Source of the DNA: an uncultured Ruminococcus sp. | Lineage (GTDB): Bacteria; Bacillota; Clostridia; Oscillospirales; Ruminococcaceae | Length of the DNA stretch: 6,438 nucleotides | Assembly: GCA_937898375.1 (NCBI GenBank) | Contig: CALEJX010000454.1 | Coordinates: 1-6,438 of the forward strand | Reading direction: 5' to 3' | Part shown: piece by piece, positions 1 through 4,875 of the stretch | How the letters are laid out: every line of letters begins with the position of its first letter | Numbering within the stretch: the stretch's first letter is position 1 | Notes under the pieces: generated by a model | The model's database searches: none | What the model was told of the DNA's origin: nothing | The model's input: only the letters and a program-made list of their open reading frames with translations | Translations under genes and position numbers: made by a program

Positions 1-270
1 ATACCATGCTACATAACAATGATACTGCTGATTATATCAAAAATCAGCGGTTCGTTCAACTTTATTCCTGCCTATAAGCTTCTCGATGCCTGCTTCTATC
101 CTCTCATAGATTGGGCTGCCCACTCCGCCGACGTGAAAGATATGTCCCCATTCGTTTTCATCATGACCGCTGTCTTTCCTCTTCTCTATCCGTTCGCAAC
201 ATGGATAGGCTTTAAAATATCCTACAAGCAGATAGACGTAAAAGAGCGTGTGGTCTACAAACACAAATAA
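1..270 (+). CDS. C-terminal part of an unrecognised membrane protein (5' end outside window)
   Basis: The reading frame is open from the first base of the window to a TAA at 268-270, so this is probably the last 89 residues of a longer protein; an ATG at 19-21 is the first internal Met but has no convincing ribosome binding site before it. The visible part is hydrophobic and aromatic: a partial membrane segment at about residues 4-19, an amphipathic stretch rich in Tyr and Phe, then a clear membrane segment at about 51-72 (FVFIMTAVFP... to WIGF). A short basic cytoplasmic-looking tail with many Lys and a final KHK follows. I do not recognise the family and assign no function. It converges on the anti-sigma gene and ends just before a bidirectional terminator. 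It is real by openness, composition and the terminator position; identity is unknown. Confidence 0.6.
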   Translation: MPCYITMILLIISKISGSFNFIPAYKLLDACFYPLIDWAAHSADVKDMSPFVFIMTAVFPLLYPFATWIGFKISYKQIDVKERVVYKHK

Positions 271-316
271 AAACAAGCCTGCCGTATCAATCCGATACGA
301 CAGGCTTTTATCTTTT
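271..316. terminator. Bidirectional intrinsic terminator between convergent genes
   Basis: A 14-bp stem with one C/A mismatch (arms 275-288 and 294-307, loop AATCC) is followed on the + strand by TTTTATCTTTT and on the - strand by a T-rich run (complement of 267-274). It lies directly after the stop of the + gene and about 40 bp past the stop of the - strand anti-sigma gene, so it can end both transcripts. Confidence 0.85.
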
Positions 317-319
317 ATC

Positions 320-338
320 GGGCGAACTCAGCTCGCCC
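320..338. repeat. Small GC-rich palindrome, copy 1 of a family of three in the window
   Basis: The 19 bases read as an 8-base arm GGGCGAAC, the loop TCA and the 8-base arm GCTCGCCC, pairing at seven of eight positions. The same 8-3-8 design with the GGGCGA/TCGCC core recurs at 6373-6391 and 6419-6437. It sits next to the bidirectional terminator and has no T-run of its own, so it looks like a dispersed intergenic palindrome (REP-like) and not a second terminator. Confidence 0.6.
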
Positions 339-345
339 TTACATA

Positions 346-1446
346 TTAAACCGCTTCATCACTATATTCAGCGTCCACCTCGTCCGCCATATCTGAATCG
401 TCCTTAACAACAGAAGTTACAGTGTCAGAAGTCACTATCTCCTCGCTAGATTCATCATCATACACATTGTTAGTGTTCTTGTCTACGTCAGTGTATTCGC
501 AGTTCTCATCAAGCCATTTTTCAAGCTTTTCTACCTTGTCACTGCCTATATCGAATTTTAGTACATCTCCTGCAAAAAGCTGAACATACAGATCTCCGTT
601 AGCTGTAAAATAAGCCGTGCCGCTGACGTCAAGTCTTTCAACAAAGAAGCTTATGGTTATTCCGCCCTCAATGTAATATTCATCATCATTTGTTACCGAC
701 AAATTAATGTCAGGGTCGCTCTCATAAGCGTCTCCCTTATAGACCGCATTGTATGAACCATTATCGTCCTTTAACAGTTCAAGCAGTTTTGAGAGGTCAG
801 TATTGGTATACTTCCTGAGCCTGCCCATTCCTGCGTCATTGTAAGCATAGTCCACATGAGCCGTTTTTTCAAGACTTACGTCATTTATTATGTCATCAAG
901 TGTCATATCGGCTTTGTAATCAGGTGAGTATTCCCAATCGTCATACCACGCCACAGATCCGTCATCAAAGACCACCGCCAGATAAACGCTTGGTGACAAG
1001 TCCTTTATTGAATAAATATCCGCTGTTGTTGTTTCCTTTTTGTTTGTCTCATAATTATCAGCTACAAGAGTCATAGTGGTGAGCTTGCTGTCAAGAAAAG
1101 ACTTATCAATATGTCCCATTGAAACATATTCCACATCGTTATATTCAAACGTCTCATATTTTGCGTTCATTGCATATTCGTCCCAAGGCACTCTATATGA
1201 CACTGTGGCTTCCTCGTTCGCCGTCTGCTGATCAGCCGCAGCCTTTGCCTTTATATCTTTGTCCGACTTGCCTGCAAACATCATAACGCACGTCACAGTA
1301 GCGATAACTCCGCAAGCCGCCACAGCCGCCCACTTTTTCCACACTGTTTTTATCTTTACTCCGCTTCCGCTCTGCCTGCACTCCTCGATATAATGTTCGT
1401 CAACATTTTCTAATGCCTTGAAAATATCCTCTCCTGTTGTTTTCAT
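346..1446 (-). CDS. Putative anti-sigma factor, single-pass membrane protein
   Basis: This 366-residue protein probably holds the neighbouring ECF sigma factor inactive at the membrane. Residues 1-36 are a short cytosolic region (GEDIFKALENVDEHYIEE) of the kind seen at the start of clostridial anti-sigma proteins. Basic residues KTVWKKW precede one membrane helix at about 39-58, and the remaining ~300 residues should be outside the cell. There is no Hx3Cx2C zinc motif, so it is not a ZAS-type anti-sigma. The outer part is acidic, with a low-complexity tail from about 314 rich in Asp, Glu, Ser and Thr; no known ligand-binding fold is recognisable. The start is firm: a strong AAGGAGGGGG site at 1454-1463, 7 bases before ATG, lies inside the sigma gene, and ATGA overlaps the sigma stop. 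The anti-sigma role rests on position and topology; sensor input is unknown. Confidence 0.75.
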   Translation of the reverse strand: MKTTGEDIFKALENVDEHYIEECRQSGSGVKIKTVWKKWAAVAACGVIATVTCVMMFAGKSDKDIKAKAAADQQTANEEATVSYRVPWDEYAMNAKYETFEYNDVEYVSMGHIDKSFLDSKLTTMTLVADNYETNKKETTTADIYSIKDLSPSVYLAVVFDDGSVAWYDDWEYSPDYKADMTLDDIINDVSLEKTAHVDYAYNDAGMGRLRKYTNTDLSKLLELLKDDNGSYNAVYKGDAYESDPDINLSVTNDDEYYIEGGITISFFVERLDVSGTAYFTANGDLYVQLFAGDVLKFDIGSDKVEKLEKWLDENCEYTDVDKNTNNVYDDESSEEIVTSDTVTSVVKDDSDMADEVDAEYSDEAV

Positions 1447-2003
1447 AAAAGAACCCCCTCCTTTTCAAGCAAAGCCTTTAACTTGTTTCTGCTCCTGAAA
1501 AGGCTTGCCTTGACTGTGTTCACGTTCATAGAATACTTTTTTGATATCTCTTTTATAGGCACTGCAAACCAATATCGCTGTAAGAATATATTTCTGTCTC
1601 TCTCCTGCAACTCGCCCAAAAACTCGTTTATGAGCCCCTCCAGGTGTATCCCGTCGCAAAGGCTCTCGGTGGTGTCCTTGTCGGGTATGCACTCGTCAAG
1701 CTCCTCCAATACCGCCGCTATCTCACCTTTTCCACGCTTTTCGGTCTTTGACGCACGGTATCTGTCAAATGCGATATTTCTTGTTATCCGCCCGAAAAAT
1801 GCCGACAGTATTCTGGGTTTCTGGGGTGGAATCGAATTCCATGCCCTGAGCCAAGTTTCGTTCACGCACTCCTCCGTGTCCTCCTTGACCCCAAGAATAT
1901 TGTAGCCCACAGAATAACAGTATCCGCCGTATTTTATATCCGATTGTGAGATAGCCTGCTGATCTCTGCTTTCATAAAGCTCAATTATCCTGCTGTCCTC
2001 CAT
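1443..2003 (-). CDS. ECF-type RNA polymerase sigma factor
   Basis: A 186-residue group IV (ECF) sigma factor, which directs RNA polymerase to a small set of promoters in response to an envelope or extracellular signal. Region 2 spans about residues 5-85, including a DTEECVNETWLRAWNSI helix (42-58) and the FFGRITRNIAFDRYR segment (69-83) that contacts the -10 element. A variable linker at 86-120 follows. Region 4 at about 125-180 contains the helix-turn-helix IKEISKKYSMNVNTVKASLFR that reads the -35. Length is usual for the family and no extra C-terminal domain is present. An in-frame TAA 18 bases upstream makes the ATG at 2001-2003 the first possible start; its ribosome site is the less typical AGGGGG (2011-2016). 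The anti-sigma gene follows with a 4-bp overlap, implying translational coupling and a matched pair. The target regulon cannot be read from this window. Confidence 0.93.
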   Translation of the reverse strand: MEDSRIIELYESRDQQAISQSDIKYGGYCYSVGYNILGVKEDTEECVNETWLRAWNSIPPQKPRILSAFFGRITRNIAFDRYRASKTEKRGKGEIAAVLEELDECIPDKDTTESLCDGIHLEGLINEFLGELQERDRNIFLQRYWFAVPIKEISKKYSMNVNTVKASLFRSRNKLKALLEKEGVLL

Positions 2004-2048
2004 TTTTCCGCCCCCTGTTTAATGTTCGAAAGTCCTTTCACCTATAAT

Positions 2049-2074
2049 GACGATATCCACGCCAAAAGGTTTTA
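2049..2074 (-). promoter_or_regulatory. Possible ECF-type (autoregulatory) promoter in the sigma leader
   Basis: On the - strand TAAAAC (2069-2074) is followed after 16 bases by CGTC (2049-2052), one base away from the TGAAAC-N16-CGTC layout known for several Bacillus ECF sigma factors. It lies between the housekeeping promoter and the sigma start, where an autoregulated ECF promoter would be expected. The missing -35 G and the unknown specificity of this sigma keep confidence low. Confidence 0.3.
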
Positions 2075-2089
2075 TGAAAAATCAAAATA

Positions 2090-2118
2090 ATTATAGCATA
2101 ACATAAAAATTTTTTCAA
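2090..2118 (-). promoter_or_regulatory. Housekeeping promoter for the sigma/anti-sigma operon
   Basis: On the - strand TTGAAA (2113-2118) and TATAAT (2090-2095) are separated by 17 bases, and a TG one base before the -10 makes it an extended -10 promoter. The predicted start near 2083 gives a leader of about 80 nt before the sigma ATG. The AT-rich spacer fits a SigA promoter. Confidence 0.75.
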
Positions 2119-2120
2119 TG

Positions 2121-2157
2121 CAAAAACGGCGCTCCATATCTCTATGGAAACGCCGTT
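2121..2157 (-). terminator. Intrinsic terminator after the aldolase gene
   Basis: A strong hairpin has outer arms AACGGCG (2125-2131) and CGCCGTT (2151-2157), inner arms TCCATA and TATGGA, and a short loop near 2139-2142. On the - strand it is followed by TTTTT, about 30 bp past the aldolase stop codon. On the + strand no T-run follows, so it works in one direction only. It insulates the aldolase gene from the sigma operon promoter immediately downstream. Confidence 0.85.
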
Positions 2158-2186
2158 CAAATGAAAGGATGATTTATGACATTGTT

Positions 2187-3191
2187 TTATGACAACTCGT
2201 TAAGAAGATCCATATACAGATCGTTGTAATCTGTTCTGTTATCTTTCAGAAAAGCGATAGCCGCACGAGGGTGACGATTGAGTGCGCCTGTGAGCATATA
2301 AGGCACGTCATAGCCCCACTGTGAACCCTTTGCTCTCTCCTCAGCAATGTATTTTTCAACAAATTTCAGTGTAGGAGTAAGCTTGTAGTTAGGGTTTCTC
2401 AGGAAGCTGAGCATCTGCTCCATGAAGCAGTTTCCTGCACCTCTGCCCATGCCGCTCATTGTGGCGTCTGCAAAGCTTGCGCCGTGAGAAATGCTCTCGA
2501 TAGTGTTTGCGAAAGCAAGCTGCTGATTGTTGTGCATATGAACGCCCACCTTCTTGCCATTCGCCTCAGCCACCTCGCAGTACTGCGCAGTAAGTCTCCT
2601 TACCTGCTCAGGGAAAAGGGAGCCGTAGCTGTCAACAAGATAGATAACGTCAACAGGGCTTTTTGCCACAAGGTCAAGCGCCTGTGCGATATCGTCCTCA
2701 CGGCTTGCAGAAACAGCCATGATGTTGATAGTTGTTTCATAGCCCAGATCGTGGCAGTAGTTTATCATCTCAATTGCGCCAGGCATCTGATGAGTGTATG
2801 TTGCAATTCTTATCATGTCGATAACGCTCTCGCTCTTTGGCAGGATATCTTTCTTGAAGTCACATCTGCCAACGTCAGCCATAACAGAAAGCTTCAGCGG
2901 ACTGTCATTCTCCCCAACGATAGCTCTGATATCCTCCTCGTCGCAGAACTTCCACTTGCCGAACTCCTTAACGTCAAAAAGCTCCTTAGAAGCCTTGTAG
3001 CCGAACTCCATATATTCAACGCCTGATTTTATGTTAGTTTTATAGAGTTCTTTTACAAACTCGTCTGAAAATCCAAAGTTATTTACAAGTCCTCCGTCAC
3101 GGATAGTTGCGTCAAGAAGCTTTATATCAGGACGATATGACATAAGGTCACCTTTCTGATTTATTGCCTTTGCCTGATTTGCCATTGCCAT
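2187..3191 (-). CDS. HMGL/DmpG-like aldolase-family TIM-barrel protein
   Basis: A 334-residue member of the HMGL-like (pyruvate-aldolase) superfamily, related to the barrel of 4-hydroxy-2-oxovalerate aldolase. Visible landmarks are LLDATIRDGG (25-34, with the catalytic Arg31 and metal-ligand Asp32), VDSYGS (186-191), the metal-binding pair HMH (218-220) followed by NN, the glycine loop SGMGRGAGN (246-254), and a C-terminal helical part with TGALNRHPRAA. In DmpG a His lies three residues after the Asp of RDG and acts in catalysis; here that position is Leu35, so classical HOA aldolase activity should not be assumed. The substrate is unknown, but metal-dependent C-C cleavage or condensation is likely. 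The ATG at 3189-3191 has GAAAGGA at 3196-3202; Met17 (3141-3143) has an equally good AAAGGTGA and begins just before the conserved barrel, so the true protein may be 318 residues. It is monocistronic, with its own promoter and terminator. Confidence 0.85.
   Translation of the reverse strand: MAMANQAKAINQKGDLMSYRPDIKLLDATIRDGGLVNNFGFSDEFVKELYKTNIKSGVEYMEFGYKASKELFDVKEFGKWKFCDEEDIRAIVGENDSPLKLSVMADVGRCDFKKDILPKSESVIDMIRIATYTHQMPGAIEMINYCHDLGYETTINIMAVSASREDDIAQALDLVAKSPVDVIYLVDSYGSLFPEQVRRLTAQYCEVAEANGKKVGVHMHNNQQLAFANTIESISHGASFADATMSGMGRGAGNCFMEQMLSFLRNPNYKLTPTLKFVEKYIAEERAKGSQWGYDVPYMLTGALNRHPRAAIAFLKDNRTDYNDLYMDLLNELS
3148..3155 (-). promoter_or_regulatory. Internal ribosome binding site favouring Met17 of the aldolase
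   Basis: On the - strand AAAGGTGA lies 4 bases before an in-frame ATG at 3141-3143, with the AAAGG core 7 bases from it, an excellent spacing. The conserved part of the protein starts only about eight residues later. This competes with GAAAGGA (3196-3202) in front of the ATG at 3189-3191; sequence alone does not settle which start is used. Confidence 0.5.
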
Positions 3192-3270
3192 TACTTCCTT
3201 TCAAAAAACAGACCCTTACCATGCCTGTATAAATTTTATCACTTTAAAGGTTTTATGCTTTTAAGCTTTT

Positions 3271-3316
3271 ATGTACTAAAGTATAACATTATTTTATCTC
3301 CATGTCAATAGTACAC
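3271..3316. promoter_or_regulatory. Operator half-sites bracketing the aldolase promoter
   Basis: ATGTACTA (3271-3278) and TAGTACAC (3309-3316) form an inverted repeat with a 30-bp spacer. Read on the - strand, GTGTACTA directly abuts the -35 box and TAGTACAT begins 1 bp after the -10, over the predicted start. The 7-bp core TGTACTA/TAGTACA is identical to that of the operator at the GntR promoter 160 bp away, which suggests the same regulator binds both. Confidence 0.6.
3280..3308 (-). promoter_or_regulatory. Aldolase promoter
   Basis: On the - strand a perfect TTGACA (3303-3308) and TATACT (3280-3285) are spaced by 17 bases. The predicted start near 3273 gives a leader of about 80 nt. The promoter is near consensus, so strong expression is expected unless repressed through the flanking half-sites. 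Confidence 0.8.
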
Positions 3317-3442
3317 AGGGACATTAAACACATTTTTTACATTTTAATAATATTTCTCCCCATTTTGCACTTGACTTTTATACACTTCCGCCTATGAAGC
3401 CACTGCCCATTTGTAAAAATCGCCGAAAAATCATCATACGCC

Positions 3443-3471
3443 TTGACAAATGAAGCCTATGGTTGTATACT
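3443..3471 (+). promoter_or_regulatory. Promoter of the GntR-ABC operon
   Basis: A perfect TTGACA (3443-3448) and TATACT (3466-3471) lie 17 bases apart, predicting a start near 3478 and a leader of about 109 nt. The start falls inside the left arm of the operator at 3476-3507, the usual place for a repressor to block this promoter. Confidence 0.85.
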
Positions 3472-3475
3472 CTAA

Positions 3476-3507
3476 GTGTACTACAACAGATAATACAGTT
3501 AGTACAC
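3476..3507. promoter_or_regulatory. Operator: perfect 8-bp inverted repeat at the operon start site
   Basis: GTGTACTA (3476-3483) and TAGTACAC (3500-3507) are exact reverse complements separated by 16 bases. The wide-spaced inverted repeat immediately upstream of a YtrA-type GntR gene, overlapping the predicted +1, is the expected position for its autoregulatory binding site. YtrA-family operators are known to be long inverted repeats; I have not compared this one with a motif database. Confidence 0.7.
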
Positions 3508-3508
3508 A

Positions 3509-3520
3509 TTCTGTACAGAA
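3509..3520. repeat. 12-bp perfect palindrome TTCTGTACAGAA
   Basis: This self-complementary 12-mer begins 2 bp after the right arm of the operator and also centres on GTAC. It lies about 30 nt into the predicted leader. It may be an accessory binding site or chance; nothing else points to its role. Confidence 0.35.
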
Positions 3521-3547
3521 CAAATGAAACGAAACAACAAGACAAAA

Positions 3548-3566
3548 GGGCAATAGAGATATGCCC
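3548..3566 (+). other. Leader hairpin with GAGA tetraloop just before the GntR ribosome site
   Basis: In the predicted mRNA, GGGCA-(A)-TA pairs with TATGCCC, giving a 7-bp stem with one bulged A and a GAGA loop of the stable GNRA type. It ends 4 nt before the AAAGGAGG ribosome binding site. There is no T-run, so it is not a terminator; it could affect message stability or initiation. Confidence 0.4.
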
Positions 3567-3570
3567 CACG

Positions 3571-3589
3571 AAAGGAGGTTTTCAAGGTG
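3571..3589 (+). promoter_or_regulatory. Ribosome binding site and GTG start of the GntR gene
   Basis: AAAGGAGG (3571-3578) lies 8 bases before GTG (3587-3589). The frame from this GTG begins exactly at the conserved N-terminus of the family, with no in-frame ATG nearby, so the GTG start is well supported. Confidence 0.85.
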
Positions 3590-3964
3590 ATAACGCTTGA
3601 TCTCACAGGCAGAGCGCCTATCTACGAACAGATATGCAGTCAGTTTTCAAGCCTTATATCAAAGGGCGTGCTGAAAGAAAACGATAAGCTCCCAAGCTCA
3701 AGAATGTTAGCCAAAGAGCTGGGGCTCAACCCGAACACAGTTGCAAAAGCCTACAGCCGTTTGGAGCATGACGAGATAATATATTCCGTTGCAGGAAAAG
3801 GCTGTTTTGTGGCAAAGCAGAAAGGCTCTATAGAAAAAAAGCTGCTTGAAGAATTTAAGCTCCATGCCGCCGCCGCTTTGCAGGCAGGCATAAGCCTTGA
3901 AGCACTTTCCTCCGCACTTGAAGAACTTGCGGAGGAGCAACAAGAAAGGAGTGACGAAAAATGA
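3587..3964 (+). CDS. GntR-family transcriptional regulator, YtrA subfamily
   Basis: A 125-residue DNA-binding repressor. Residues 8-76 are a complete winged helix-turn-helix: PIYEQICSQF (11-20) at the first helix, LPSSRMLAKELGLNPNTVAKAYSRLE (35-60) covering the HTH with its recognition helix, and the wing SVAGKGCFV (67-75). The remaining ~50 residues are helical and rich in Leu, Glu and Ala, too short to bind a metabolite in the way FadR or HutC types do. This short dimerisation tail marks the YtrA subfamily, whose members are typically encoded first in ABC transporter operons and repress them. The gene overlaps the ATPase gene by 4 bp (ATGA), so the two are translationally coupled. Its operator candidate overlaps the operon start site, and matching half-sites bracket the divergent aldolase promoter. 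The family call is firm; the inducing signal is unknown. Confidence 0.93.
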   Translation: MITLDLTGRAPIYEQICSQFSSLISKGVLKENDKLPSSRMLAKELGLNPNTVAKAYSRLEHDEIIYSVAGKGCFVAKQKGSIEKKLLEEFKLHAAAALQAGISLEALSSALEELAEEQQERSDEK

Positions 3965-4875
3965 TAGAGATAAAAGATCTGTCACTTACATTCACAAACT
4001 CAGACGAACGCCACGAAGCCCTAAAAGCCGTGACCCTTGATATCCCCGAGGGTTGTATATACGGCTTTGTTGGCTCAAATGGCGCAGGAAAATCCACGCT
4101 TTTGCGTGTCATAAGCGGTATATACCGCCCCGACAGCGGAAGCGTCACAATAGACGGAACTGCCGTCTATGACCAGCCGCTAGCAAAAGAAAACATCTTT
4201 TTCGTAAGCGACGAAACAGTGCAGTTTTCAAGGCTGTCAGTAAACGACCTCAAAGGCTTTTATAAGCTCACCTATCCAAGCTTTGATGAAGCCGTCTTTG
4301 ACGATCTTGTGACAAAGCTTGACCTGCCACGGAAAAAGCCCCTGTCTCAGTTTTCAAAGGGCATGAAAAGACAGGCGATAGTAGCCTGCGCCCTTGCCAG
4401 CCGAACAAAGTATATTCTGCTGGACGAAGCCTTTGACGGACTTGACCCTGCCATGCGCAGACTTATCCGCACCATGATAGTTGACGATATTTTCGACCGT
4501 GGTGCGACCCTTATGGTGTCCTCCCACAACGTCACCGAGATAGGCGAGCTTTGCGACAAAGCAATGCTTCTCCACAAAGGCGAGGTCATTTTCGCCAAGG
4601 ATATCGACGATGTAAAAGAGAACTTTGAAAAGGTGCAGATAGCCCTCGCTGACGGAGAGCTTGACCGAACTGTTATCGAAAACGCAGGCGTAGAAGTCCT
4701 TAGCTTCAAGACCCTTGGCAGAGTTTCCACAGTGGTAACAAAGGGCAACAAGGCGGATATCACCGCCAAGCTTTCCTCCCTCTCCCCTGCCGTTCTGGAG
4801 CTTGTCCCCCTCACCCTAGAGGAGATCTTCATATACGAAATGGAGGTGCATGGATATGCAAACAGCGAAGAATAG
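3961..4875 (+). CDS. ABC transporter ATP-binding protein (YtrB/BcrA-like)
   Basis: A 304-residue cytoplasmic ATPase that should drive the permease encoded next. Walker A is GSNGAGKST (38-46), the signature is FSKGMKRQ (131-138) in place of the textbook LSGGQ, Walker B is YILLDE (151-156) followed by the D-loop DGLD (159-162), and the switch His is His189 in SSHN. All catalytic residues are present. The usual Q-loop Gln is absent: the equivalent stretch reads FFVSDET (80-86). Residues from about 220 on form the extra C-terminal region common in this exporter class, ending in LEEIFIYEMEV. An AAAGGAG site at 3945-3951 serves the ATG overlapping the GntR stop. The 3' end overlaps the permease gene. 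The family, with a dedicated GntR repressor, is linked in Bacillus to cell-wall-active stress and resistance; the substrate here is not known. Confidence 0.93.
   Translation: MIEIKDLSLTFTNSDERHEALKAVTLDIPEGCIYGFVGSNGAGKSTLLRVISGIYRPDSGSVTIDGTAVYDQPLAKENIFFVSDETVQFSRLSVNDLKGFYKLTYPSFDEAVFDDLVTKLDLPRKKPLSQFSKGMKRQAIVACALASRTKYILLDEAFDGLDPAMRRLIRTMIVDDIFDRGATLMVSSHNVTEIGELCDKAMLLHKGEVIFAKDIDDVKENFEKVQIALADGELDRTVIENAGVEVLSFKTLGRVSTVVTKGNKADITAKLSSLSPAVLELVPLTLEEIFIYEMEVHGYANSEE
4842..4858 (+). promoter_or_regulatory. Ribosome binding site deciding the permease start
   Basis: GGAGGTG (4842-4848), inside the ATPase gene, lies only 1 base before the in-frame ATG at 4850 but 7 bases before the next in-frame ATG at 4856. 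The spacing favours 4856, removing two residues (Met-Asp) from the longest reading. Confidence 0.6.

Larger units (their letters stand above)
3192..3586. other. 395-bp divergent control region with no gene
   Basis: This AT-rich stretch separates the aldolase gene (-) from the GntR-ABC operon (+). It holds one promoter for each side, four copies of the half-site TGTACTA, a 12-bp perfect palindrome and a small leader hairpin. The middle part, about 3317-3440, shows no further element I can support; its only open frames lack ribosome sites and look accidental. Confidence 0.8.

Noticed and set aside
559..566. A TAGTACAT sequence matching the operator half-site
   Set aside because: It is a single copy inside the anti-sigma coding region (Asp-Val-Leu-Lys codons) with no partner arm or promoter nearby, so it is best taken as chance.
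1483..1905. A 140-codon open frame on the + strand opposite the sigma factor gene
   Set aside because: The opposite strand encodes an unmistakable ECF sigma factor; this frame is its shadow.
2484..3026. A 180-codon open frame on the + strand opposite the aldolase gene
   Set aside because: It lies fully within a well-supported gene and has no family features or promoter.
3371..3398. A second possible + promoter, TTGACT-N16-TATGAA
   Set aside because: Both boxes deviate from consensus and a much better promoter lies 70 bp downstream.
3525..3550. TGAAAC resembling an ECF -35 box in the operon leader
   Set aside because: Sixteen bases downstream the sequence is AGGG, not CGTC or CGTA, so no ECF -10 is present.
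3378..3569. A 63-codon open frame on the - strand inside the divergent control region
   Set aside because: It runs across the operon promoter, operator and leader, and has no convincing ribosome site.
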